64,000 bases of DNA from positions 744,001 to 808,000 of the forward strand of contig NC_014844.1 in NCBI RefSeq assembly GCF_000176915.2, read 5' to 3'. Below are positions 53,536 to 61,768 of the stretch, one piece after another (position 1 is the first letter of the stretch; every line of letters starts with the position of its first letter). The notes below the pieces were generated by a model. The model searched no databases. It was given only the letters and a program-made list of their open reading frames with translations, and was not told the DNA's origin. The position numbers and the translations under genes are program-made. The stretch is from Pseudodesulfovibrio aespoeensis Aspo-2 (lineage in GTDB: Bacteria; Desulfobacterota; Desulfovibrionia; Desulfovibrionales; Desulfovibrionaceae).

Positions 53536-53906
53536 TCACTTCAGCCAAAGAAAAGAGGTTCTGCCAGGATGCTCGTGCCGAATTTGAGCAGGAGGGCGTG
53601 TAACAGTGAAGGACGCATGGGCTGCTATGGGGGCGATGCCGAAGAATCGGCGCAGCGCGAAGGCAAACGCGGCAAGGCCCGCAGTGGCAACTGTCACCTG
53701 GAAGGCAACAACGGCCTTCAAAAACCCCGACCCCCATATGCCCTCGGACCAGTCAAGCAGGAGCGGATAGAGTGGGGCTCTCAAAAGTGACTTTCCAATG
53801 TATGAGCCATGTCTGGATGGATGACCGGTTGGGATGTCAGCAGAACGAACAGTACCGCCAGATTCACGGCCCCCAGCACTATGTGTGCGGAGTGTTTTTT
53901 ACTCAT
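53536..53906 (-). pseudogene. Frameshifted, truncated membrane protein remnant (GT39/ArnT-like N-terminus suspected)
   Basis: Two minus-strand pieces in different frames cover one protein start: 53906 down to 53781 gives 41 residues (MSKKHSAHIVLGAVNLAVLF ... VIHPDMAHTLESHF) and 53784 down to 53536 gives 82 residues that open with RAPLYPLLLDWSEGIWGSG. The pattern 'helix, then Pro-Asp loop, then RAPLYPLLL' is that of N-termini of polytopic glycosyltransferases of the ArnT/GT39 kind. A single-frame shift near 53783 and a truncation at 53536 leave it dead. Its ATG overlaps the stop of the flippase-like gene (ATGA), so it was once in that operon. Confidence 0.6.
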
Positions 53907-54850
53907 GACGCTAGTCTGTCTTTCTTGGAAGACCCGGCACGCAAAAAGGAACTAGGCATCAAGAACAGGCCGATCAGTGTGGGAATCAGAAGCTGCATGA
54001 TGTGCAAGACGATGGCGATGGCCAGAGCTTGTTCTTTGCTTGCGCCAGTTCCGATCAGGGCTCCAGCCACGAGTGACTCGTAGACGCCAATTCCGGCTGG
54101 AGCCGAGGGGATGGCCACACCCAATATGCTTGCCACAACGACGGTCAAGATCTGACCGCTGTCGAGGTCAAGGCCAGTGCCTGCTGCGATGAGATAATAT
54201 ATGAATCCCATGAAGAGAAGCCAGATGGCGATAGTGCATGCGGCCAGCTTGAAGTAGTCGCTGAACGTTCTCTTCTGGGACAATGCAGAAAGCATGCGGT
54301 TGATGAAGTCTTTCAGTGGAACTGATGGTAAGCGATCTGTCAGGGCCGCGAACCAATGCGGGCGTGTCTTCAGCAAATAAAGGCAGGCCCAGATGAGTCC
54401 GACAAGAAACGACAAGGGGAGCAGGGCGGCAGAGATATCAAGCAGGGCAAAGGTGGCTATGCCAATAAGAAGGAGACAGTTCAGATCCGCAAGCCGCTCC
54501 CAGAAAACTGCGCTCATTGCTCGCTCAATTGGCATGTTTGCCTCTCTGTTGAGCACGTAAGCCTTGGCCACCTCGCCAAGCCGAACAGGCAGGATTGTGT
54601 TGGTTGCTATCCCTACTGCAACGGCCCTGAAAGAGGTCATTAGTCCCGCTTCGTTGTTGGTAATCGAGGCCATCCGATATGAGTTTGGAATAAAACATAA
54701 TAAAAGAATGCACTGAGCAATAATGATAGAATGAACTGACAGCATGCGAAACGCATCAGCAAGTTCGCTAAAATCAACTTCCCACAACAGATACACTATG
54801 CACGCCGTACTCAGTGCATATGGGAGAGCTCTTTTTATGACCGTTGGCAT
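53903..54850 (-). CDS. Flippase-like membrane protein (LPG-synthase TM / UPF0104 family)
   Basis: The 315-residue protein has about eight membrane helices and the family motifs SYRMASITNNEAG, NTILPVRLGEVAKAY, ERLADL and ILGVAIPSAPAGIGVYESLV. These 'lysylphosphatidylglycerol synthase TM region' proteins are common in glycan clusters and have been suggested to move or modify lipid-linked intermediates. It points towards the cluster from its right edge. It was coupled to the decayed remnant downstream. Confidence 0.82.
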   Translation of the reverse strand: MPTVIKRALPYALSTACIVYLLWEVDFSELADAFRMLSVHSIIIAQCILLLCFIPNSYRMASITNNEAGLMTSFRAVAVGIATNTILPVRLGEVAKAYVLNREANMPIERAMSAVFWERLADLNCLLLIGIATFALLDISAALLPLSFLVGLIWACLYLLKTRPHWFAALTDRLPSVPLKDFINRMLSALSQKRTFSDYFKLAACTIAIWLLFMGFIYYLIAAGTGLDLDSGQILTVVVASILGVAIPSAPAGIGVYESLVAGALIGTGASKEQALAIAIVLHIMQLLIPTLIGLFLMPSSFLRAGSSKKDRLAS

Positions 54851-55291
54851 GACACGGGGTTTTGGGTAGGCATATTCCCTTCACAGCGCGGTTATTGACA
54901 GTGTCCTAGGATCAGGATGGCTTTGACAGCAGCGAGTTGATGAGTCAACCTGCGTCCGGGGCTGTTAAGAAGAAATAGCAGTACATTCCTGAGCGCGCGG
55001 CCACATTCTCATCAACCAAGTCATCAGACAGCAGTATGCCAGTCATCTCAGGCTTCCGTCTACCCCCCGAGGCAAGGTATTTGACGCCCTTGAGTTTTGT
55101 TTTACCCTTGGCCTTTGGCGGGCTGGGCTCGCTGCGTCCAATGAGATGATGGCGATCGCCAGGGAATGGCTGTCTGTTGACGACGAGTCATCCCAAATGG
55201 CTTTGACCATTGTTGCTGCTGGAATCATCGCCTTGAGAAAAATAGGAATTATTTACGGATTATCTCTAAGGACTCTTGGGCACATCCCCCC
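54851..55291. other. Non-coding spacer, possibly with decayed coding fragments
   Basis: No intact gene is visible. Two overlapping open stretches on opposite strands (roughly 54985-55260 plus and 55195-54960 minus) read like protein but lack usable starts and match nothing I know; they cannot both be real. An AT-rich patch at 55230-55270 borders the CinA stop. Confidence 0.4.
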
Positions 55292-55777
55292 TCACCGGCA
55301 GACGCTGAGCAGGCCGTTGAGGGCGGCCATGACGGACTGGGCCTTGATGGACTCGCGGGGGCCGGAGAAGGTGTGGAGGCGGGCGCGGGTGCCCGAGGGC
55401 CAGGCCCAGGCCATCCAGACGGTGCCGACGGGTTTGTCCGGGGTGCCGCCCGAGGGGCCGGCGATGCCGGAGATGGCCACGGAGATGTCCGCGCCCACGG
55501 CCTTGAGCGCGCCTTGGGCCATGGCCAGGACCACGGGCTCGGAGACTGCGCCGTGATCCCTGAGCAGGGCCGGGTCCACGCCCAGCAGCCGCTCCTTGAC
55601 CGCGTTGGAATAGGCGACCACAGACCCGGCGAACCAGTCTGAGCTGCCGGGCGTGTCGGTCAGGGTGCTGGCCAGCAGGCCGCCAGTGCACGACTCGGCA
55701 GTGGCCAGCATGTTGTCGTGAACGCGCAGGCATTCGCCGAGTTCGGACACGGCAAGGGAAACAAGGCGGCTGTCCAT
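55292..55777 (-). CDS. CinA-type nicotinamide-nucleotide amidohydrolase (C-terminal domain only)
   Basis: The 161-residue protein matches the CinA/PncC domain: LATAESCTGGLLASTLTDTPGSS, AYSNAVKERLLGV, AVSEPVVLAMAQGAL, AISGIAGPSGGTPDKPVGTV. It deamidates nicotinamide mononucleotide to nicotinate mononucleotide in NAD recycling. The start at 55777 (MDSRLVSLAV) has GGAGG at six bases; an ATG two codons earlier lies directly on the ribosome site. Confidence 0.88.
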   Translation of the reverse strand: MDSRLVSLAVSELGECLRVHDNMLATAESCTGGLLASTLTDTPGSSDWFAGSVVAYSNAVKERLLGVDPALLRDHGAVSEPVVLAMAQGALKAVGADISVAISGIAGPSGGTPDKPVGTVWMAWAWPSGTRARLHTFSGPRESIKAQSVMAALNGLLSVCR

Positions 55778-55900
55778 GGGCATCCTCCGTGGAGCTCTTT
55801 GGGGCGGGTTGTTGGCAGCGTGTACGCTCCGGGTTCTACAAAATACGGGCAATGGTTGCAATCCTTCCCGTCTCGTCCGTATGGTGGCGCAGGAGAGACC

Positions 55901-56323
55901 ATGCCCGTCACCCCGTCCGAGATATTCGATCTGGCCCTTGAGCGCCACCGCAGGCCGTGGAATTTCACGGTTCAGTTCGTCGCAGTCCTGTGTTTCGGGC
56001 TGACGCTCCTGCTGCACAGCTTTCTGCTTTTTGCCACCAGCCTGATCCTGTTCGGTGTCGGGTTCTTGGAGTTGTCGCTGCCCGACATGCCCCAGGGGCG
56101 GTGGCGCGCATTCGTGCACGCCTTTGTGGAATGGGAGAGGAATTGGTCGGCCCTGCCCTGGTCCTTTGGCAAATGGGTGTGGTTCGGCTTTGTCCTGCTC
56201 CTTGGCTGTCTCCTTGTCTGGGCGTTGTGGACCCGCGATCTGGCCGTGCTGGCCCTGTTCATTGGCTTTGGCTATCTGGCCCGCGTGGTGGCCGAGAACA
56301 GGGAGGGGGGCATAGATCCCTAG
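55901..56323 (+). CDS. Small membrane protein of unknown function
   Basis: I do not recognise a family. The 140-residue protein has three to four hydrophobic segments (TVQFVAVLCFGLTLLLHSFL, then FATSLILFGVGFLEL, FGFVLLLGCLLVWALW, LAVLALFIGFGYLARVVA) and a Trp-rich amphipathic stretch (ERNWSALPWSFGKWVW) between. The ATG follows CAGGAGAGACC. It is divergent from the cinA gene and upstream of a small cytosolic protein gene. Confidence 0.65.
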   Translation: MPVTPSEIFDLALERHRRPWNFTVQFVAVLCFGLTLLLHSFLLFATSLILFGVGFLELSLPDMPQGRWRAFVHAFVEWERNWSALPWSFGKWVWFGFVLLLGCLLVWALWTRDLAVLALFIGFGYLARVVAENREGGIDP

Positions 56324-56415
56324 GCGACAAGCCGACAGTCAGGCCGGGCAAAACCGTGGACGGGTAGGGCCGCGGATGGTATGATACAGTGACCCAAATT
56401 CATTCGGAGGAATTC

Positions 56416-56769
56416 ATGAGCGACGACACCAACGCCTGCGAGCAATGGCTCAACGAAGTCAACTGGGACATGATCCACGAGGACGCCGTCACCCTGTACC
56501 TGGAGTGGGGCAACAACAACTACCGCGACGCCATGCGCACCCCCGTGACCAAAAGCGGCGAGTATTCCATCTATTTCGCCGTGGACACCTGGGAGGAACC
56601 CAGGGTGGTGCTCATGCGCATGGACAACTACGGCTCCACCATCCTGTGTGCCAAGAAGCTCCCGCCCACGCTGGTCCAGGAGCTGCACGACGATATCAAG
56701 GGCATCAAGGGCATCCTCGAACTGCCGCCCTACATCAAGGAGTGGCTGATCAAGGAACTCGAAAAATAG
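56416..56769 (+). CDS. Small conserved cytosolic protein of unknown function
   Basis: The 117-residue acidic protein (for example NEVNWDMIHEDAVTLYLEWG and TWEEPRVVLMRMDNYGST) has no membrane segment or known catalytic motif. It resembles small hypothetical proteins of sulfate reducers (from memory, unverified). The ATG follows TTCGGAGGAATTC, a strong site, so it is expressed, and it has its own terminator. Confidence 0.7.
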   Translation: MSDDTNACEQWLNEVNWDMIHEDAVTLYLEWGNNNYRDAMRTPVTKSGEYSIYFAVDTWEEPRVVLMRMDNYGSTILCAKKLPPTLVQELHDDIKGIKGILELPPYIKEWLIKELEK

Positions 56770-56790
56770 CCTGCCCGGCTGATCGGCTGA

Positions 56791-56821
56791 GGGCCGCCCC
56801 GGCGACGGGGCGGCCCTTTTT
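56791..56821 (+). terminator. Rho-independent terminator of the small conserved protein gene
   Basis: GGGCCGCCCCG (56791-56801) pairs with CGGGGCGGCCC (56806-56816) across a GCGA loop, followed by TTTTT. Confidence 0.93.
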
Positions 56822-56948
56822 CATGGGCTTGCGGCAGTGCTCTGACGGGCAACCCAGTTTCTCCTTTTCAGGCGGGTCGCTCTGGGGTAAGGCATTGGGT
56901 CTTGGCGGGCATCGAGGCCCGCGATCACGACATCATTGGAGACCAGCC

Positions 56949-58130
56949 ATGCATATACCCAAGGGATACAGGTTCGCCGCCGCCCAGGCGGGATTCAAGA
57001 AGGTCGGCAAGTACGACCTGGGGGCCATTGTCAGCGACGTTCCGGCTGTGGCCGCGGGCGTGTTCACCACCAACAAGTTCAAGGCCGCCCCGGTCCTGCA
57101 ATGCCGCGAGATGCTGGCCGATGGTCGGAAGATGAGCGGCTTTCTCGTCAACTCGGGCCAGGCCAACGCCTGCACCGGCGACCAGGGCCGCGCCAATTGC
57201 CGCGAGACCCTGAACATGGTCGCCAGGGCGCTGGGCGTCCCGGCGGACGAGCTGCTGCCCGCCTCAACCGGCGTCATCGGCGCGCAGTTCGATCTGAGCA
57301 AGTGGGAGGCGGCCATGCCCGCCCTGGTCAAAAGCCTTGAGACCGGCACGGCTGAATTGGTGGCCCGGGCCATCATGACCACCGACACTGTGCACAAGCT
57401 GGCCCACGCCAGTTTCGAGATGCCGTCGGGCGAGGTCCGCCTGCTCGGCATGTGCAAGGGCGCGGGCATGATCAGCCCGAACATGGCCACCATGCTCAGC
57501 TTCATCCTCTGCGACGCGGACATCTCGACCGAGGCGTGGCAGACCATGCTGGCCGACTGCGTCAACCTGACCATCAACCGGATCACGGTGGACGGCGACA
57601 TGTCCACCAACGACTGCGTTATGGCCCTGGCCAACGGCGCGTCCGGGGTGGCCATCGAGAGCGAGGACGACTACGTCACCTTGCGCAAGCATCTGCTGGC
57701 CGTGCTTGAGGAACTGGCCTATAAAATAGTAATGGACGCCGAGGGCGGCACCAAGGTGGCCTTCATCCAGGTGTCCGGAGCAAGGAGCGACGGTGATGCC
57801 GAGAAGGTGGCCAGGGCCGTGGGCAACTCGCCTCTGGTCAAGACCGCGCTCTTCGGCTCGGACCCCAACTGGGGCCGTATCATCTGCGCCGCGGGCTACT
57901 CCGGAGCCGAGTTCAACCCCGACGACCTGGTGCTCAAGATCGGCGGCATCCTCGTGTTCCGCAACGGCACGCCCGAACCGGGCGACATGGACGGGCTGCT
58001 GAAACCGATCATGAAGGAGCGCGACATCGTCATCCACATCAACGTGGGCGACGGGCCGGGCAGTTCCCTGCTCCTGGCCTCTGACCTGAGCCGGGACTAT
58101 GTGTCCATCAACGCGGACTACCGCTCGTAG
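56949..58130 (+). CDS. argJ: Bifunctional ornithine acetyltransferase / N-acetylglutamate synthase
   Basis: The 393-residue protein matches ArgJ: VFTTNKFKAAPV, VNSGQANACTG, and the autoprocessing site CKGAGMISPNMATMLSF, with the nucleophile Thr181 at which the chain self-cleaves into alpha and beta subunits. It also has SDPNWGRIICAAGYSG. It transfers the acetyl group from acetylornithine to glutamate in arginine synthesis. The ATG at 56949 is the family start. The next gene follows after 20 bases. Confidence 0.92.
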   Translation: MHIPKGYRFAAAQAGFKKVGKYDLGAIVSDVPAVAAGVFTTNKFKAAPVLQCREMLADGRKMSGFLVNSGQANACTGDQGRANCRETLNMVARALGVPADELLPASTGVIGAQFDLSKWEAAMPALVKSLETGTAELVARAIMTTDTVHKLAHASFEMPSGEVRLLGMCKGAGMISPNMATMLSFILCDADISTEAWQTMLADCVNLTINRITVDGDMSTNDCVMALANGASGVAIESEDDYVTLRKHLLAVLEELAYKIVMDAEGGTKVAFIQVSGARSDGDAEKVARAVGNSPLVKTALFGSDPNWGRIICAAGYSGAEFNPDDLVLKIGGILVFRNGTPEPGDMDGLLKPIMKERDIVIHINVGDGPGSSLLLASDLSRDYVSINADYRS

Positions 58131-58150
58131 GGGGGCAGGGGAGAGTGCTC

Positions 58151-58765
58151 ATGGCGGACATGGACGGACGCGACAGGCTGACGAGGCTGGCGGATTTTTT
58201 TTTCGAGTGCGGCATGCTCAGGAAGACCCCGCGCACGGGTTACCAGTTTCTGGGCACAGGCAGCGAGACAGTGGCCGAGCACTCGTTCCGCACCACTGTC
58301 ATCGGGCATGTGCTGGCCCGGATGGCCGGGGCGGACGTGGCCCGGACCACCTACCTGTGCCTGTTCCACGATCTGCACGAGGCGCGCACCGGCGATTTCA
58401 ACTACGTCAACCGCATCTACAACTCCTCGACGCGCACCCTGGCCCTGGAGCACGCGGTCAAGGGCACCGGGCTGGAGGAGGATATCCTTGGCTATTGGAA
58501 GGAGTTAGAGGAGACCGCGACCCTCGAAGCCAGGCTGGCCCAGGACGCGGACCAGCTCGATTTCATCCTCAATCTCAAGGAGGAGGCGGATCTGGGCAAC
58601 GCCTATGCCGCCAAGTGGCTCGAAACAGCGCTCCAGCGGGTGCGCACCCAGTGGGGCCGCGAGCTGGCCGACACCATCGCCGTGACCGACCACAAGGACT
58701 GGTGGTTCCTGGGGCCGGACCCCTCCTGGTGGTCGCGCAAGAACGGCAAAACCAGCGGAAAATGA
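58151..58765 (+). CDS. HD-domain phosphohydrolase (YfbR/HDDC2-like 5'-deoxynucleotidase)
   Basis: The 204-residue protein has the HD metal set: AEHSFRTTVIGHVLARM (His), LFHDLHEARTGD (His-Asp) and QDADQLDFIL (Asp). It lies in the YfbR/HDDC2 group that dephosphorylates deoxynucleoside 5'-monophosphates. The ATG at 58151 has GGGGAG at good spacing; a GTG at 58145 is the only other candidate. It is probably cotranscribed with argJ. Confidence 0.85.
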   Translation: MADMDGRDRLTRLADFFFECGMLRKTPRTGYQFLGTGSETVAEHSFRTTVIGHVLARMAGADVARTTYLCLFHDLHEARTGDFNYVNRIYNSSTRTLALEHAVKGTGLEEDILGYWKELEETATLEARLAQDADQLDFILNLKEEADLGNAYAAKWLETALQRVRTQWGRELADTIAVTDHKDWWFLGPDPSWWSRKNGKTSGK

Positions 58766-58895
58766 TGGAAATTTGAACGGTTTCTCGATTTGCGTACAGT
58801 CTTTCTAATGACCTTGCTGTTTTCTTTATTTTTGGGTAGAGACCCTGAATTGCATTTTCTTGTTTCTTTTCCCGGGGGTGGTCCGGGTGGATTGC

Positions 58896-58924
58896 TTGAA
58901 GGATCTGCCCGGAATCTATAGAAT
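58896..58924 (+). promoter_or_regulatory. Sigma70-like promoter of the mla operon
   Basis: TTGAAG (58896-58901), a 17-base spacer and TAGAAT (58919-58924) match the consensus. It lies 50 bases upstream of the chosen mlaE start, after an AT-rich spacer. Confidence 0.6.
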
Positions 58925-58974
58925 GACACGGAATGGACCGTCCGAATCCGGGCGTTCCGGGGGTGGAGCCGTAT

Positions 58975-59781
58975 ATGGCCGAAAAGGCGCAAGGCGAACC
59001 GTTTTCCATCGCGATTCCCGGCAGGATGTTCGGGCGGGTGCTGGATGAGCTGGGAGGAATGTTCCTGTTCTTCCTGAGTGCCGTTGCGCTCATGTTCGCC
59101 GGGTGGGGTCAGTTCTCCAAGACGGTCCGCCAGATATATTTCATCGGCGTCCAGTCGGTCACGGTCATCGCCCTCATCGGACTTTTCACCGGCATGGTCA
59201 TGGGCATGCAGCTCTATTACGCCCTGTCGGTCTTCGGGGCGGACGGGTTTCTGGGCACGGGCGTGGCCCTGTCCATGGTCCGCGAGCTGGCCCCGGTGCT
59301 GGCGGCCATCATGCTCACGGGCCGGGCCGGATCAGCCATGACCGCCGAGATCGGGGTCATGCGCATCTCCGAGCAGATCGACGCCCTGACCATCATGGGC
59401 ATCAATCCCATGCGTTATCTGGTGGCCCCCAAGATGGCCGCCTGCCTGATCAGCTTTCCCATTCTCAACGCCTTCTTCAACCTCATCGCCCTGTGGGGCG
59501 GCTGGCTCACCGGCGTCAAGCTGCTGGGGGCCAACGAGGGCGTGTACTGGGCCAGGGTCCAGGGTTCTCTGGATTGGAGCGACATTCAGGGCGGGTTCAT
59601 CAAGTCGATGGTCTTTGCCGTGCTGGTCTGCACCATCTGCTGCTTCGAGGGATACTACACCCACACCCGTTCGGGCCACGCAGGCCCCGAAGGCGTGAGC
59701 CAGTCCACGACCAACGCGGTGGTCAAGTCCTGCGTGATCATCCTGGCGGCGGACTATGTCCTCACGTCGCTTCTCTGGTAG
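58975..59781 (+). CDS. mlaE: MlaE-type ABC transporter permease (lipid asymmetry system)
   Basis: The 268-residue protein has five or six membrane helices and the MlaE/YrbE segments LIGLFTGMVMGMQLYYAL, VRELAPVLAAIMLTGRAGSAMTAEIG and EQIDALTIMGINPMRYLVAPK. It forms the inner-membrane channel of the Mla phospholipid system. The ATG at 58975 has GGTGGAG six bases upstream; the in-frame ATG at 58933 lacks a spaced site. First gene of a five-gene operon. Confidence 0.9.
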   Translation: MAEKAQGEPFSIAIPGRMFGRVLDELGGMFLFFLSAVALMFAGWGQFSKTVRQIYFIGVQSVTVIALIGLFTGMVMGMQLYYALSVFGADGFLGTGVALSMVRELAPVLAAIMLTGRAGSAMTAEIGVMRISEQIDALTIMGINPMRYLVAPKMAACLISFPILNAFFNLIALWGGWLTGVKLLGANEGVYWARVQGSLDWSDIQGGFIKSMVFAVLVCTICCFEGYYTHTRSGHAGPEGVSQSTTNAVVKSCVIILAADYVLTSLLW

Positions 59782-59791
59782 GGCCGGGATT

Positions 59792-60652
59792 ATGAGCAGC
59801 GCACCGAGCATCCGCCTTGAGGGGCTGACCATAGGGTACGGCAGCAAGGTCGTGGCCGAGAATCTCGACATCGTATTTCCGGGCGGCAAGCTCTCCATGG
59901 TCGTGGGCGGTTCCGGCTCCGGCAAGTCCACGCTGATCAAGCACATCCTCAAGCTCCTGCCCTCCAAGGGAGGCAGGGTGTTCATCGGCGAACACGATCT
60001 GAGCATGCTTTCCAACCGCGAGCAGCGGTGCATCCGCCAGCGTACGGGTGTGCTCTTCCAGGATGGGGCGCTGCTCGGCTCGCTGAGGCTCAAGGACAAC
60101 ATCGCCCTGCCGCTGCGCGAGCACACCCGGCTTGGCGAGGACGAGATCATGCAGATCGTGCGGGACCGGCTGGCCACGGTCGGGCTGGATCACGCGATGG
60201 AGCTGTTCCCCAACGAGCTTTCGGGCGGCATGCGCAAGCGCGCCGGGCTGGCCAGGGCGCTGGTCATGGACCCGCAGATGCTGTTTTGCGACGAGCCGAC
60301 CTCGGGCCTGGATCCGGTCATGTCGGCGGAGCTTGACCAGTTGATGCTGGAGATGATGTGCCAGTTCGACATGACCATGGTCGTGGTCACCCACGATTTG
60401 CGGAGCATGCACGCCCTGGCTGATTTTGTGGTGGTCCTTGGCGAGCAGCGGTGCCTCTTCCAGGGAACCATCGAGGAGCTGGACGCCACCAACGATCCCT
60501 ACCTGCGCCGATTTCTCGACCGCTCGCCCGGCGAGCGCGATGCCTCCGGGCTGACCCTGCCGCCCATCAGCCAGGACATGATGAAACTCAATTGCGCCGA
60601 CATGCTGGGCGCAAAAGCCACAGGCCGAAAGGATGGACGATGTTCAAGCTGA
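59792..60652 (+). CDS. mlaF: MlaF-type ABC transporter ATP-binding protein
   Basis: The 286-residue protein has Walker A GGSGSGKSTL, the Q-loop segment VLFQDGALLGSL, signature LSGGMRKRAGLARAL, Walker B LFCDEPTSGLD and the His switch VVTHDL. It drives the MlaE permease. The stop is 12 bases inside the next gene, so translation is coupled. Confidence 0.9.
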   Translation: MSSAPSIRLEGLTIGYGSKVVAENLDIVFPGGKLSMVVGGSGSGKSTLIKHILKLLPSKGGRVFIGEHDLSMLSNREQRCIRQRTGVLFQDGALLGSLRLKDNIALPLREHTRLGEDEIMQIVRDRLATVGLDHAMELFPNELSGGMRKRAGLARALVMDPQMLFCDEPTSGLDPVMSAELDQLMLEMMCQFDMTMVVVTHDLRSMHALADFVVVLGEQRCLFQGTIEELDATNDPYLRRFLDRSPGERDASGLTLPPISQDMMKLNCADMLGAKATGRKDGRCSS

Positions 60653-61086
60653 AAAAGGAAACCGCCGTTGGGCTCTTCGTTCTCGTCGGGCTGATCGCCG
60701 TGGGCTATATGAGCGTCAAGCTGGGCAAGGTCCAGCTCTTCACGGACAAGTATTATTCCCTCCACGCTAATTTCTCTGATGTTTCAGGCCTGAAGGCCAA
60801 CGCGCCGGTGCAGATGTTCGGGGTGGACATAGGCTTTGTCAAGACCATCACCCTGGATCAGGACAAGGGCGTGGCCCGCGTGAGCATGATGATCGAGAAA
60901 CAGGTGGCACTGACCGACGACGCCATCGTCTCGGTCAAGACCAACGGACTCATCGGCGACAAGTACATCAAGATCGCCCCGGGCGGTGTGGGTGATCCGG
61001 TCAAGCCGGATGACACCCTGTTCGACACCAATCCCGCCATCGACCTTGAGGATCTGATCAGCAAATTCGCCTTTGGCAAGGTTTAA
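60640..61086 (+). CDS. mlaD: MlaD-type MCE-domain protein
   Basis: The 148-residue protein has one N-terminal membrane helix (ETAVGLFVLVGLIAVGYMSV) and an MCE domain (FSDVSGLKANAPVQMFGVDIG ... KTNGLIGDKYIKIAPGG). MlaD rings carry phospholipids between the membranes. It starts 12 bases inside mlaF. Confidence 0.9.
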   Translation: MFKLKKETAVGLFVLVGLIAVGYMSVKLGKVQLFTDKYYSLHANFSDVSGLKANAPVQMFGVDIGFVKTITLDQDKGVARVSMMIEKQVALTDDAIVSVKTNGLIGDKYIKIAPGGVGDPVKPDDTLFDTNPAIDLEDLISKFAFGKV

Positions 61087-61117
61087 ACGCGTAATTATGG
61101 GAACAGGACGGAGATAT

Positions 61118-61768
61118 ATGGTGTTCAAACGACTGGTTCTTTCGATGATCTTTGTGTGCCTTCTGGCGGTCCCGGCGTATTCCGGGTCCGGTCAGACCCC
61201 CACCCAGCGGGTCAAGGATGGCGTGGACCAGCTCATCGTGATCCTCAGCGACCCCAAGGCCAAGGATCCGGCGCAGCACGACCAGACCATTGCGGAACTG
61301 CGGACAGCCGCCGAGAAGTTCATCGATTTCAAGCTTGTGACCATGTACGCCGTGGGCAAGCCCTGGACCACCATGTCGCCCAAGATGCAGGATGACATGA
61401 CCGAGGCGTTCATCCAGCTGCTGGAGCGGTCCTATCTCAAGAACATCCCTGCCTACGGCGGGCAGGATGTCAACTACACCGGGGAGCAGATCGAGGGCAA
61501 CCGGGCCAAGGTATTCACCGAACTTGTCGACAAGGACAAGAAAATAATAGTTGAATTTCGGTTGAGAATCGTTCAAGAACTATGGATGATATACGATGTC
61601 GTTGCCGAGGGCGTGAGTCTGGTGGCGAACTATCGAAGCCAATTCTCTCAGGTGCTGAGCAGCGGAACGCCCGAGGACCTGTTGAAACTGATACACGAAC
61701 GGATTGAGAAATTGGACCGTGGCCAGGAAGACGGGTCCGAGACCGTGGCCGCGCCGCAGAAAGGATGA
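61118..61768 (+). CDS. mlaC: MlaC-type periplasmic phospholipid-binding protein
   Basis: The 216-residue protein has a signal peptide (MVFKRLVLSMIFVCLLAVPA) and the MlaC/Ttg2D fold segments FKLVTMYAVGKPW, LLERSYLKNIPAYGG and LWMIYDVVAEGVSLVANYRS. It shuttles phospholipid across the periplasm. The ATG follows ACGGAGATAT. The stop overlaps the MlaA start. Confidence 0.88.
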   Translation: MVFKRLVLSMIFVCLLAVPAYSGSGQTPTQRVKDGVDQLIVILSDPKAKDPAQHDQTIAELRTAAEKFIDFKLVTMYAVGKPWTTMSPKMQDDMTEAFIQLLERSYLKNIPAYGGQDVNYTGEQIEGNRAKVFTELVDKDKKIIVEFRLRIVQELWMIYDVVAEGVSLVANYRSQFSQVLSSGTPEDLLKLIHERIEKLDRGQEDGSETVAAPQKG

